Source: Rachicladosporium sp. CCFEE 5018 (lineage: Eukaryota > Ascomycota > Dothideomycetes > Cladosporiales > Cladosporiaceae). Taken from it: a stretch of DNA of 64,000 nt. Within the stretch, counting starts at the first letter, position 1. Every line of letters begins with the position of its first letter. This document shows, piece by piece, positions 32,179-44,228 of this stretch. The DNA lies in NCBI GenBank assembly GCA_002077045.2, contig KZ111141.1:547001-611000 (forward strand). The letters run 5' to 3'. Below the pieces are notes generated by a model. That model saw only the letters and a list, made by a program, of their open reading frames with translations. It had not been told where the DNA came from and did not search any database. The translations under genes and the position numbers were made by a program.

Positions 32179-32278
32179 NNNNNNNNNNNNNNNNNNNNNN
32201 NNNNNNNNNNNNNNNNNNNNNNNNNNNNNNNNNNNNNNNNNNNNNNNNNNNNNNNNNNNNNNNNNNNNNNNNNNNNNN
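32179..32278. other. Assembly gap (100 N)
   Basis: Exactly 100 Ns. The left flank ends 41 bases further into the SGNH gene than the first gap does. The right flank starts at exactly the same base of the C block as after the first gap. Confidence 0.99.
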
Positions 32279-32280
32279 TG

Positions 32281-33180
32281 GTCAAGGTCGTTAACATGGG
32301 CCGTGACTCGATTCTGCCCTGGATGCTGGCTGCGACAGACGATGGCTATGAGTACGACAATGTCGACACTCATCATGGCGCGAAGCTCGTAAGGACACTG
32401 TGTGCATCAGGATGTGACTGGCGGATCGGGGAGGCGGTCCAGCATTCGCTGCTAACTTGCGTCCGTTCGGGCCGAGCGCTGACGCAGTCGCTGTACTTTA
32501 TGCTCGCAGCCTGTGCTAGAACGATCGGCGAAGGCCAAGACGCTACTGTGCTCATGACCAACCTGTTTGAAGAGGTGCTGAACAGCGAGCCCGTGCCTCG
32601 GAAGGACATGCTGGACTTCCTGAGGTTGGTCAATCCAGTGATACCCAGCACTGTGCTCGACACCTTTCCGTCTTGGGTTAAAGACTGGCTGAATCCCGCC
32701 TCCCGCTCGGCTAAGAGGACGGAGAGCTGGCTGAAAGAGCACGTCTTTGACGCCACGCCACTTACTGTTGAAGGCGAAGTCGCAGGCTCAACATTGGATG
32801 TCCAGCGCGCAAACGAGATCCGCGGCTTCTCGATCGATTGCGCCAGGCTACTACTGAACATCGCCGCAGCCGGCAGCGAAGAGCGCAGCCGATGGACTGC
32901 TATGCTCAATGCATTGCAAGAGTCGCATGGCTACCTTAGACGGCTCGTCAATACGTGCAGGAGGTACAGAGAGCATACCGTGCGCGACCATGAGGGGAAT
33001 CTCGTCCGGCTAAGCGATGAGATGGACATCACGCAGGAAGAGGCCAAGGCTGCAGTGAGAGAGCTGGCGACTGCTCTGAAAGATCTCAACGAGTGGGACC
33101 TCGGCGGGATGGTGGAGGACGAAGAAGATGCATTCGAGGAGAGCACTGATGAGTTTGTCACGGAGGATGAGCAGATGTGA
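32281..33180 (+). CDS. 3' part of unidentified gene with acidic C-terminus, copy C2 (5' end in gap)
   Basis: Identical to the copy at 10115..11014: about 299 residues open from the gap edge, helical, ending in an acidic tail. The true start and any upstream domains are missing. Family not recognised. Confidence 0.6.
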   Translation, partial: VKVVNMGRDSILPWMLAATDDGYEYDNVDTHHGAKLVRTLCASGCDWRIGEAVQHSLLTCVRSGRALTQSLYFMLAACARTIGEGQDATVLMTNLFEEVLNSEPVPRKDMLDFLRLVNPVIPSTVLDTFPSWVKDWLNPASRSAKRTESWLKEHVFDATPLTVEGEVAGSTLDVQRANEIRGFSIDCARLLLNIAAAGSEERSRWTAMLNALQESHGYLRRLVNTCRRYREHTVRDHEGNLVRLSDEMDITQEEAKAAVRELATALKDLNEWDLGGMVEDEEDAFEESTDEFVTEDEQM

Positions 33181-33915
33181 GGGAACCCTTTGTGACACTG
33201 GCGAAGAGCGGTTGCTGGCGGCGCCAGGGTCCTATGATTGATGAGCCACCCGGATCAATACACGGGTAGAGCATGAGCAGACGAAGCTACGAGACATGAT
33301 GCATAGGTCGTGGAGACCAGTTGGACGGCCTAGAACTAGATTTGCTAGGTACCGTATCATGAAGGACAGTACTTCGATGAATGTCCTCTACCGATGATTG
33401 GGTAAGGTAGATGGGTGTTGAGTTCAGCCGCAGGATCAACAGTGCATCGGTTGCATCCGTCTCCGTCTGACATACAATTGCGTGCTTGCCATGTAGCAAT
33501 TGCTTGAGCGTATCGACATCACTTCCTGCTGTCGTCGTGCCCGAGTGTACTTTTTATAGTGAACACCGGTCGCTTCTCGAGGCCGAGAAGGCGAATCTAC
33601 GGTCCATCAGAGACGGACGGCGTCATGTGCCCTACTGAGCGATACGAATAGCGATGCTGAAAGTCTTCCACTCGGCGGCTTTGTCCAAGACGCTTCCAGC
33701 CCTGCCTTCGGATGTATTAGCGTGGACATGTGTTGGAGACCAATTATGGAGCGGCAACGGTAGGCGTCACAACGGTCGGGAAAGGAGATGGATTGAACTC
33801 CGAGGACCTGACGCTAGAGTACGCACATGAAAGACCATAGTCGTGGCATAGACTTTCCAATACTTCGGAACCACAAGGAACCTTGACCACTCTCATTCCA
33901 TTCAATCTCACAGTC
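33181..33915. other. Intergenic region (C2)
   Basis: Identical to 11015..11749; no gene seen. Confidence 0.5.
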
Positions 33916-34610
33916 ATGGCAGCGCTCGCACTCGCCCTCCCCGCGGAGTATGGGTAAGCTGCACCATTGGTCTAACTGCCACCCGAAGAGCATCACTGAT
34001 CGATCGATTTCAGCTATGTCCTCCTCACCGCGACTTTCACGCTCTTTGTTCGTACGGTCGTCCACAATAATCTGGTCGCTTCCCTGACACGAACATAGTC
34101 AAGCAGCTGGCATGGAGTACGAGTTGGTGGCTTTCGCAAGGCAGCGAAGATTCCATACCCTCAGGCATACGCTGAGAGCAATGACATGAAGGCTGCATCA
34201 GGGGACGAGAAGAAGAAGATGTACCTGTTCAACTGCGCGCAAAGGGCACATGGTACGTTGACACAAGACTGGGTCCAGGGTTACTATACTTTAGCGGGGA
34301 GCGTGGGAGTGTTTGCCGTGTCATGGGGATTGAAGATGGATCGTGTTTCGATACTGACATACTGCCAGGTAACTTCCTGGAGAACATGCCCGCTTTCACC
34401 ATGGCGATGCTCATCGCTGGGCTTCGTTTCCCTGTCACCTCCGCAATCATGGGTATGGGCTGGAACGTCTCGCGCATATTCTACGCCGTGGGATACACGA
34501 GCCCAAACCACGACAAGGGCCAAGGCCGACTGTATGGTCTGACTTTCTGGCTGTTCCAAGCGGGCTTGATCGGAATGGTGGGATGGATGGGGGTGAAGAT
34601 GCTGATATAG
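33916..34610 (+). CDS. MAPEG-family membrane protein, copy C2
   Basis: Exons 33916..33953, 34014..34047, 34099..34252 and 34369..34610, identical in sequence to the C1 gene and encoding the same 155 residues. It carries the MAPEG hallmark NCAQRAHGNFLEN and four predicted membrane helices. If the repeat is real, the cell carries at least two identical copies of this probable glutathione-dependent detoxification enzyme. Confidence 0.85.
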
Positions 34611-35034
34611 ATCATCGCGAATGACCTGATAGGTAGGAATCACAGCGATGTCACATGAGAGAAGTTCTCGTTCTGACTCCATCCCTGACACCTCCCCGTC
34701 CCTGCTTGCTATCACACGTCTATGCTTCTGCGATCATACTGGTCTAGACTGATCAACGATTGTGGAAGCTATCGGCGATTGCATTATTGCAGCTGAGAAC
34801 AATGTGGAGGTGAATGTACGAGCTTTGCTGTAGTGAAAGTCTTCATCTCTTGGTCGCGCCTTCCTCGATCCGTCTTTACTTCAGATTCTTTGGAAGAAGA
34901 GCACGGTTTTACGGCATTGGCTCCGCCGTCGATACCAATTTATACCCATTGTTGCCTGATTTGTCACTTTCCCATCGCTACAGCAAGATTGGCATCGCCA
35001 GCGACATCACCACACGATATCAGTCATCGCAAGT
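34611..35034. other. Intergenic region (C2)
   Basis: Identical to 12445..12868; no gene seen. Confidence 0.5.
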
Positions 35035-36321
35035 ATGGCAATCGATATCCGCAAGCGTCTGAGCAAGCGCTCGACCTTACGTAGCCCCCGCAAGAAGCCA
35101 TTGCCGCCGTCGCCAAAGAACATGCCGCCGCCAGTGCCAGGTAAGCACGATACCACTGATGCGCCTCCGCCACCACAGCAACTCGTCATGCCACAGCAAC
35201 CAGAAGCTGTGCGGACATCGCCTTCAAAGTCTTTGTTAGCGCGCTACAAGAACCGCTCACCTATCTTACGGATCCCATCGCTGGTCATGCCACCGAAGCA
35301 GTCCCCGAGCCCACCTGGTAAAGCCACTGCATTCACCGAGGAGTTCGGAGAGGTAAATCGGACCATTTCGCTTGATGATGCAGTCTCTCCAACTGCAGAT
35401 GTACCGAGCGCTTCACAACCTGCTCTCACCATCGATGGCGTCCAATTCGACATGATCAGCGGCAGCGGTAGTACTGACAGGCGGAGCCGAAGCGCTGAGC
35501 CACCTTCGCAACGAACCTCCTCGGTTGACAGCGGTGACGACACGACTTCTGGCTACAAGCGACGAGCCACGCGGTCACAGACCAGGAGGCAGGAGAGAAT
35601 TGACTCGTATGCTAGCTCCATCGAAAGTGGGATCACCAAGACCGAGAAGAAGGGATCAGGTGAAGCCGAGAAGAGTGTCAGTGCCTATCCACGGCCGCTG
35701 GCGATCAGGAAGGTCAACGCAGCCATTGATGACGGGGTGCTCAAGCGCAAGAAATCTGAAGACGAGCTTGCTGCGCCAGAGCCTATGGTGAGGGCGCACA
35801 GCACCATGGTACTCAGGCCGGAGGCGAAAGGCGAGCTACCTCGCAGCAACCCGCAGTTACCTGATGGAGATGCTAACGTCGATACAGGCGCCATGTTCAC
35901 TGTTGGCAACGATAAGCTCAAGAAGGACAACGCCGACGACGACGACGATGACAGCGACTCAGATGGCGACTCTTCGTCCTCCTCGCTGTCCCTTACAGGT
36001 GACGCTTCTCAAGCTCTCACCGCTTTCCCCTCTCCCTGCTCTCTCATCACTCCCCTTAGGGTCACGCGAGCCACGGTCCGCCTCTTTCCTCCAATTCACA
36101 ACTCCGAGCAACCGCCAGCCCTGCAATGGATCTCCGCCCTCTCGGCTAGCTCCCGCCCTCACGCACCCTGGGAGTGGTGCAAGCGCTGGACCTGCTGCAA
36201 GTGTGAGGGTCACACGATCGTCGAGCAGGAGGTTTGTGCCAAGTTGGTTTGTGGCCATGAGAGGTGTGGGACGGGGTGTGTTGTAATTCCGGGAACGGGA
36301 GGGCGGAGAGATTCAAGGTGA
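35035..36321 (+). CDS. Disordered protein with Cys-rich C-terminus, copy C2
   Basis: Identical to the 428-residue protein at 12869..14155. It has a basic Pro-rich N-terminus, an Asp run near residue 300, and a C-terminal Cys/His cluster (WTCCKC, CGHERCGTGC) that probably binds zinc. Function unknown. Confidence 0.7.
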   Translation: MAIDIRKRLSKRSTLRSPRKKPLPPSPKNMPPPVPGKHDTTDAPPPPQQLVMPQQPEAVRTSPSKSLLARYKNRSPILRIPSLVMPPKQSPSPPGKATAFTEEFGEVNRTISLDDAVSPTADVPSASQPALTIDGVQFDMISGSGSTDRRSRSAEPPSQRTSSVDSGDDTTSGYKRRATRSQTRRQERIDSYASSIESGITKTEKKGSGEAEKSVSAYPRPLAIRKVNAAIDDGVLKRKKSEDELAAPEPMVRAHSTMVLRPEAKGELPRSNPQLPDGDANVDTGAMFTVGNDKLKKDNADDDDDDSDSDGDSSSSSLSLTGDASQALTAFPSPCSLITPLRVTRATVRLFPPIHNSEQPPALQWISALSASSRPHAPWEWCKRWTCCKCEGHTIVEQEVCAKLVCGHERCGTGCVVIPGTGGRRDSR

Positions 36322-37727
36322 TGCAGAGTATGAGCTATGGGCTGTGTCGTGGGCAATGTGAAATGATAGTAATGAACGGAAGTGATGCCCGGTAGTTGGA
36401 TGAGAGCGTGCGGCTACGACTCCAGCACAGGAGAAGATTTGACTAGCGATGAAGGTGCAGCTAGTGCGTACCCTTAATGGTAGTACTCATCACCCTTGCC
36501 CCTGCATCACCACTCTCTCGTAGATGACATTAGTCCTCAGATCAGCTCTCATAATTCTCACCGACAACCTGAACCCCCTCCCACCCCTCCCTCACGAATG
36601 GGGCAGTCAAGAGCCGGCTGCCTGCAATTTTGACTTATGATTCTTTCATCATCACCGGACGTGAATCTCCATCGACTTGCCCACATCAACACCCACTTCC
36701 CCGATGAGCTTCTGGACAGCAGTCCTTGCCACCCACAGCCCCGAAGCCAGGAAACGGAGCAACACGCCTGCCGATTGAAAACTATCGTTTCGGATCGCAT
36801 CACCCCTGACTTCCCCGTCCGAAGACGAAGGAAGAGAGGAGCTAGATAGAAGAAGATTTCGGTCATTGGCGCATCATGGTGCTGACACGCTTCTCAGGTT
36901 CGAGGAGCGGGCTGCTATGCTGTTGTGGAGTTCATTGGGTTGTAGTTGTTGAGTGAAGAAGTCAAGTAGACTAAAGCCAGACAACCAACGCATTGACCTC
37001 AGATCTCTGTTCGTGTTCTTCAGCCATGGACCCTGCAACTCTACATGTGAAAGTCCACCTTTCCAAGTCCCGAAAGACAAGGGGAGTGTTGTTTCGGCTG
37101 CGAGCAGCGTCTACGTGCAGAGATGCGAGGACGCGGCTGTGGGTTGTGTTTGGGACGTCTTCAACGGTCAATACTGGAATGATGAGTCAGCAGGTTACAT
37201 GCGAGGAAGGTGCGAGGGAGACTCGTACCGTGGCTGTCTTGTGCTTCCTGGGAATGAAGAGAGACGAGATGGAGTGAAGTGTGAAAGTGGCATATCAGCG
37301 GCAGGCTGCAGGCGGGCCGCTGCAGGGCAGATCCCGGAAGCTTGGTGGCCTTATTACGTGCAGTTCACTCCCTCGATGTACGTACACCTTGCGAGACATA
37401 CATGAGACTAACGCGGTCAGGGAGAGTAACACGCTATTCAATGATGATAGTAATCTATCAGTCAAGAGCATCTCTCATCCACAACAAATTACAAGTGCAA
37501 CGCTGCCAATTGCAGCCCTCGCCAGAACGCGCAAAGAGGTATTTCCCAAAAGTCCAGCACACGCTCCAAACACTAAGAAACCCATACTCGTCCCATCATA
37601 CCCTCGTATCCAGATGCTGCATCCTGCACCATGCTGTGCTGTGACTTTTCCTCCCAATTAGTGATTCCTTATCGTCGCTCCTCAATGCACAATGTTCATC
37701 TAATCGATGATCCTCCGATGCTTCATC
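36322..37727. other. Intergenic region (C2)
   Basis: Identical to 14156..15561; no gene seen. Confidence 0.5.
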
Positions 37728-40359
37728 TCAGTATCGGATCACAGGCGATGCCGCCGAGTCATCACTTCCCATGTCCTGCTGTGGTCGAACATTCCTGTCC
37801 CCAACCCTTTTTAACACTCCATTGTTCCCACCCTTGAACCGCCACCACTTCTTCTTCTGCACCCCAGCCACCGCCTGGTCACTCTGCTCGGACATCGTGC
37901 GATTAGCCTCTGGCCTCTGTCCTGCCCGGTCACCTTTAGCATGCGCAGTGTAGATCGGAACGTGGTGATCGCTGTTATCGCGGCTGTGCTGGAGCGGAGT
38001 GTTGGCGCTGGTGGCGATGTTGCGAACTTGCACTGGTGGCGCCGGAGGTCCTTGACGGGTGCTCATGGAGCGACCGAAGCCAGTGCTGCGGCTTTGACTA
38101 TTGCTGCGAGGAGCGTTGACCAGCTGGGCGCGGCCGCTGAAAGCTACGGCTGGGTTGTCGGTGTGAGCTTTCACTGGGCGAGTAGGGAGATAGACTTCGA
38201 GAGCCGACTTGCTGCGGCGGCGATCAACTTTGATGGCCGACTCACCTCTTGGGTCAGTAGGAGACGAAGCGTAGCCGTGTGAGTACTCGAAGTCATTTAT
38301 ATGTCTGATGGTGGCAGATGTCGCGGGTACTGAGGGAGGCGCGTGGGCCGGGACTGGTGGCGGATTGTCCGTGTTGGATTTCCTTAGGCCGGTAGGTTTT
38401 TTAGCAATTGCAGCAGCGCTGACTGGTGCGCCCATACGAGCAGCAAGTACATCATCGACGCTCTCCTTGGGTGCATGCTGTGCCGTGTCGCGTGACGTAG
38501 CAAAGTCGTCGGCCGACATGGGGTTCTCTCGCATATTGCCGACACTCGGCTTCGCAGGCTTTAGTGTCGGCGCAGCCGATCGCACAGGACTTGACGTCGC
38601 AGAGGCCTTGCCTGATTGTGATGGCTCCGCCTCCTGATCTTTCCACTTGTCAAGGCCCGGCAGAGGCGGCAGCTCACGGTTGAGGTTGACGTTAGCCTGA
38701 TCATGACTTGCACCGGCCACTGCCTCCCTGTCGGCACCTCGGCCACGTGAAGATGGCCGATCACTACCATTGCTCAAGTCGGTGTTGCTAGCGTTCGTCT
38801 TTGCACGGTAGAACGGCTTCGATGGCTCTCTTCTACTCCTGCTTCTACCACCATCGAAGTGCGTCTCGGCTTTCGACCTTGCGCTGACGAACGAGTCTTG
38901 TGAAGGTGAGCGACCGTGACCTCGGCCTATGTCCATGCTCTGCTTTCGGCTGACTGCCCTCGAAGCGCTCCTCACGTAGTCCTTTACTTGACTCGAAACC
39001 TGTCTTGACCTGCTCTCCGAACGTCGAAGCGCTGATTGGCCTCCACTTTCTGGCATGGGAGGCGCTTGGCGTGATCGTGATGCCGAGCGCATGTAATCCT
39101 TGACATCTCTTGTCACACTTCTCGCACGACTAGCGGCTCGTTGCAGCGATCCTGGCTCGAAAAGCTTGGTCTTGCGTCTTCCAGATCGGCTCTGCGACCG
39201 GCTTACAGCGCTTGCGGGTGGGTCACTGGTCACTGATGTGCCGTCTGTACTATAGCCGCGAGTCAAGACTGGTGCTGGTGCTTGTCTCGTGGGTGGTCTC
39301 GAGGTATCGGTTGATGCAGGCACTGGCTTTCGATTAGGGACTTTGGCCACGGGCGTGGTTGATTCGGTCGGCGGTGTCAAGATCTTCGAATCCGAGCGTT
39401 CGCCCGAGACTGCAGGTACAGGCACAGAGTTTGATGGTGTTGGAATCTCTGACTTGCCTGCATCCTTGGTCTCTGGGTCTTTGTGGGCGTTCCTTAGCTC
39501 TACCATGCTAGCTTTCGTCACCAGCACAGCTTCAGCACTCGCATGTACCGCCTGCGCCGAGGTTCTCTTCGAGTCCTTCGCAGGTGTTCCAGTTGCCGAT
39601 GTTAGCGCTGTCGACGCAGACCAAGGATACTCAGCCGAGTCAGTCTGCGGTGTCGAGCCAGTAGTGCCAGTCGAAGCCGTTCTCATCACACTCTTCGGCC
39701 GGGCAGCAAAGTCAGGCATCGGTGCCACGAGTGCCGGCACAGTGTACGGTGTGGACTTCGAGCGGTTATGCTGCGAATCTGAGCGATCCCGCCCTGGCAC
39801 ATCAGGCATCTTTGACGGCCCAGCCATGAGCTCATCTGATCGCGTTACAGCCTGGGACTGCCTCTGCTGCCTCTTGCGCTCCGATTCTCTAAACTTAGCC
39901 TCTGCCGCAGCACGCAGCTCCTGCGCCGTGGGCCCACCTTCATTGTTCGATACCTCTTTGCTCAGTGGTGCACCATTACCTTCCACTTGCTTTCGCGGCG
40001 CCTGCTTGATCGCCGAGTAGTCCAGCTGTGGCTTGTTGCCATACTGCTCCTGCCATGTCTGCTCTGTTGGCTTGAACCCGTGCAGCACAACCGCGCATGC
40101 ATTACGAAGGTCAGCCTCGATGTCCTGCGGTAACGGTGGGCGAACGCTTCTCGGTGTCTGAGGAGGTGACTCGGGCTCGAAGTGGAGTTGATTGATGTGC
40201 TTCTTCAGATCTCGGTTATCCGCTCTGTTGGGGCCGATTTTCTGCGCCATATTAGCTCCCCGTACTATTAGCTCTGGATGTGTACTGAGTGCTACATACC
40301 AGTCGCGGGACGTCTATCGAGAACTTCCTCGCCCGCAGGCCACTGAATGCTTTGTCCAT
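37728..40359 (-). CDS. Ser/Arg-rich 857-residue protein, two exons, copy C2
   Basis: Exon 1 is 40300..40359 and exon 2 is 37728..40241, with the same 58-nt intron as C1. The encoded protein is the same as in C1. The identical tract ends within exon 2: a synonymous change at 39981 is the first difference, followed by changes near the intron, several of them inside the intron itself. Exon 1 differs from C1 by one silent base, which supports it as coding. Confidence 0.75.
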
Positions 40360-42882
40360 CTCCGCGGTAGTGGAACTGCGGCGGAGTGAGTCCTGGTGTG
40401 CCGAAGGGTGCTACCCCGTGTCATCCGTTGCGATGTCTAAGGGTGTATTGAAGTGCGAGGTGTCTCGTGCGGGCTGATGCAAGACCGTGATCCAACACAG
40501 AGTACTTCACTGATGCGCCGAACAGTGAAGCAGACTGACACTTCGTCCTCCCTGAACCGCTTGTCTTCGTCAAAGCATTGCCAATGGAACCAAAGTGGAG
40601 TGCACGCGCTCGTCTAAGGACGCCCTCGGCTCTGCCCTCTGTCTAGCGTTGCTGGGCGGTCAGATCGCGGCCTCCATGACCTGATGCGAATACGTGTTGA
40701 TGACTCGTGCAAGTCCGCAGATCAGCAACGCGCGGTGGTCAAGGATGATGAATAATGTAGTAATGCTGCATGTATCGATACAAAGTGCAGAGATCTCCAC
40801 TATGCAAAGTAATCTCATGGAAGCAAACAACATCTACAAAGCATAATTCTCATCGCCAAAGGCTGCGCAAGTTCAGCCCTCACATCGCACGGGGAAAAGC
40901 CATGCGCGCCGCAAATCCTGTGTCTCGAGTAAACGAATCCACCCGTGCTGACACGCTGGCCCCTTGTGCCTTTGCCGTCCACCGCCTTCACACCACCAAC
41001 GCCAAAACTCTCGCTCCACTCCGATGCGCTTACCGCAAGGGGCTCTGCCAATGAAGACGGCGCGCGCGCCGTTGGCCAGCACAAGCTAGCCCTCCTCGTG
41101 GCCTGGAACCGAGATCACACCCTAGATTTCAGGGACCGGGCGAGCAAATCTGCGTAATCTGCCGAAGCGTGGAGAAACTCTGGGGATCGAGAGTCTGTCA
41201 AAAACTTCGCCATGGATGGCGCAATTGTCTGCTTTGTGACATACTGTATATTGCCTACATGCAGATGTCCTTCGAGGTTGCGCATGGGTGTGCAGGATTG
41301 CTGCAGGTATGGCGGCTATGCTGCAGTGTCAAGACTTGTCATGCTGCTGTGCGACCTCCTCCTGTTCCTGCAGCTGACCTACCGCTCGGGCACCGCCGGA
41401 AGGTTGCAGGCTAATGTAGATCCCCCGATCAAGGAACCGGAGGCGCGGTCTCGCAATAACTGCATGCAGATGGTTTCTGTGGAGTCAACGTTATTATAGC
41501 CTTCTTGTTCAACGCACAGTTTCTTCTTCTGTCGATCTGAGAAGCGTGCGGCATGTGTGGCATACAACGACCACCGTACCGTACACTTGAGGCGTGATCG
41601 TTCTTGTCGTTTAACTCAGGGTGGTCAACGGACTCAGCGCCCGTGGACTCCGAAGCTCGCCGTGAAGGTCAGTGTGCGCTTCAACGGGCAGCAAAATTGG
41701 GATCGTGGTCTCGCCAAGGTGGTCTGGACTTGTTGTTGATCTGCTAGTATGGAAGAGACGGTCTTGTTCATGCTTACCGACCAAGCATCCGCGGTCCCGA
41801 GCCCTAGATGAATGCCCTCTTAGTGAACGAGCTCCGCCGATATCTTGCTGGCTCTCGTCATTGAGTGATACTGTCAGAGCAGCAGCCTTCCTCTGCATTG
41901 AAGCCATCTGGCGCAAGAGGTCCACGAGAGAACAACGACGCCGTTCTGGAGAGTAAATGGCCTTCTTGAAGGACGCAGTACTGCGAAGCTTTCTTCACTG
42001 GTCAACGATTGCGCTTGAATTCGTACAGAGATCTCAACGCCGAGTTCGACTACTCAGTTTTGTATTGTACTCCGACCGAGCCCGAAATTCGCCCGTTGCT
42101 CGCATGGTGCAGACGAAGTTAACGCCTTGTGTCAACATACAAGCGAAGGCGTTGTCTGATGCTGTACCTATCCTTCCCTTGACCTCAGGTACCACATCTT
42201 CGAGAGTCCCCTACTGCTGCTCTGGCATAGTGCGGACTCGATATGCCCAGAACGTGACCGCTCTGCCTGTACTGAAGACGACGAGGTGTAGGACATAAAA
42301 GCAGAATGACTACGTATCAGGAGACAGTATTCTATCAGAATTCAGACAAGCCTATGACCATGCAACGGTATACCAGTAGATAACAGGTGCGCCTGATGCC
42401 TGATATGAACGGGCTGCATCGAGGCGTGTGGGCGTAAGTACAGGTCTCCCATGCTCCTTCCTCACAAAACACCCTCTCAACGTCGAGTCATCCTCTACAT
42501 CACAACCTGAAACAATATTGGCCTGCACAGCCCCAATGGTAAGCGAGCGCACTTTCGTCGAAATAGAACGGCCAAGCACGAGTCGGTAAAAGCAGTTTCC
42601 ATTTGTCCTCTCCTTCTCATCCCACAGACACAACTTCACCTTCCACCACAACATCATTTTCCGCAGCAAACACTCCCGTGAGCCGGCCTCACGTGCATTA
42701 CCAGTATCACATTCAGCAGTGTCTCAGCAAACAAGGCGCCGGCCGCTCAAGCATCAATTCAACGAATAATTTCAAGTCAGCACCATCATCACATCAAGCA
42801 CAGCGAGAGTTTGCTCGACTTCGCTACACGCCAATTCCCAATCTCCAAGCTCACTTCACCGCAATCCTCAAATCGAGTCAAG
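40360..42882. other. 2.5-kb intergenic region (C2)
   Basis: Corresponds to 18194..20717 with scattered SNPs and small indels. Frames are not preserved between the two copies. No gene seen. Confidence 0.6.
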
Positions 42883-43782
42883 ATGTGCAAAATCACCACC
42901 CTCACCTACACCTGCACGCACGCCCTGCACATCACTCACTCGGCCTGCGGCAAAGCGATGAAGCAAGGCAAAGTCGACTCCAAGGGTAATCTCATTCCGC
43001 AGACTCGCGCGAATCTGTCAGTCAAGAAGTACAACACGGCCTGTCACCCGAGTCCTTATCTCGATACGTTCGTGCCAGAGAAATGTGGTCCCTGCCAGCT
43101 TGCTGCTGAGGATGCGAAACTCAAGGCTGATGGTGTTGATGAATGGGACGAGAAAAGGGTGGCGTTGGGAAAGAAGTTCCCAAAGATGAATTGGGCTGCG
43201 CCAGGGGAGTTTGTGGTAAAGCCGCTCAAGAAGGGAGGGGCGAGACGTCGCAATAGTCTGCTCTCGGTCGAGGTCATGGCTGAGGATGTCAAGGAGACTG
43301 ACAACACGGACTTCCTCGTTTTCGACGATGGTGGGTTCAAGTCTGATGGGGACTGTGTCATGGGTGGCAACGATGGGTGGGATGACGGGACTGCCGCTTT
43401 CCAGTACGACGGCATGGAGACTGACTTCACCAACGACGAGAACGATGAAGAAGGCAATGGAGAGAGTGACGAGTCCGCCACCACATCCGATGGCAGCTCA
43501 GACGACTCCTCCGACTACGATTCCGACGATGATTCCGTCGAGTCTAATATCACTGAAGAGGACGTTATCGCTGCTATGTTCGGCACGACCGCACCATCTA
43601 CCAAAACTACTGATGACTTCGACGTGGATGCCATTTTCGAGCAGAGCTGCGCCGCCGATGGAGCAGAAGTCTGCATGAGTGAGCTGGGCAAGACTTTTGA
43701 CTTCGACTTCGACTTCGTGTTGGATGAGGAGGATAGTGAGAGTGGGAATGCGTCTTACGAGGGTGCTGTGTTGTTGGTGTAG
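42883..43782 (+). CDS. Small acidic Cys-containing protein, intact copy C2
   Basis: 299 residues from the ATG at 42883. The N-terminus is Cys/His-rich (MCKITTLTYTC..ALH), there is a CGPC motif near residue 67, and the middle is very acidic. It ends in DFDFDFVLDEEDSESGNASYEGAVLLV, which the C1 copy loses by frameshift. The Cys pattern could bind zinc, but I recognise no family. It converges on the two-repeat gene of block A2. C1 and C2 differ by many amino-acid changes for their short evolutionary distance, so constraint outside the Cys motifs is weak. Confidence 0.7.
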   Translation: MCKITTLTYTCTHALHITHSACGKAMKQGKVDSKGNLIPQTRANLSVKKYNTACHPSPYLDTFVPEKCGPCQLAAEDAKLKADGVDEWDEKRVALGKKFPKMNWAAPGEFVVKPLKKGGARRRNSLLSVEVMAEDVKETDNTDFLVFDDGGFKSDGDCVMGGNDGWDDGTAAFQYDGMETDFTNDENDEEGNGESDESATTSDGSSDDSSDYDSDDDSVESNITEEDVIAAMFGTTAPSTKTTDDFDVDAIFEQSCAADGAEVCMSELGKTFDFDFDFVLDEEDSESGNASYEGAVLLV

Positions 43783-44228
43783 GATAGCTTAACTTCAGAA
43801 GATGTATGAGCTATACGACCTGTGACTTCATCTCGCTCCTCTCTCTCACTAAACTACTCGAGGCGACTACGCGCGCATGGTCTGACCGCGTGGTACGAGG
43901 ATGATACGTGTTAATACAGTGAGCACTGTCGTATGAGGTGGCTTCCATGCTCGTTCTCTGCATCTCGTATGCATGTAGTCGCAATACTTCATCTCCGATG
44001 ATGTACAGGCACTCGGAGCAACAATCTCGTCAACTAACGATCAACCAGAGACATGGTATGACAGCTCGGTTGTGGTGGCCGACAATCGAGATGTGAAAGC
44101 GGCTTGAGTCAGAGTTGATACCACTACTGTCTGCCCGGAGGCTACTCTAGTTTATCGCCGAAGCACAAGCTCCGCCGCCCATGTGGTGAGGAATTGTGTC
44201 GTGTCCACGCCAATGAGCTCCTCCGTCA
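43783..44228. other. Intergenic region between convergent genes (C2/A2 boundary)
   Basis: About 0.45 kb of 3' UTR sequence between two convergent genes. It resembles 21638..22082. No gene seen. Confidence 0.6.

Larger units (their letters stand above)
32279..39980. repeat. Repeat block C2, invariant part, identical to 10113..17814
   Basis: Same sequence as C1 at an offset of 22166 until the first SNP at 39981. This block leads continuously into A2 and the single-copy region, so it is the copy best anchored to unique DNA. Confidence 0.85.

Noticed and set aside
31777..33180. A 467-codon open frame apparently fusing the SGNH hydrolase to the acidic-tail protein
   Set aside because: It runs through 100 Ns of a placeholder gap; the frame match is accidental and A2 shows the real SGNH C-terminus.
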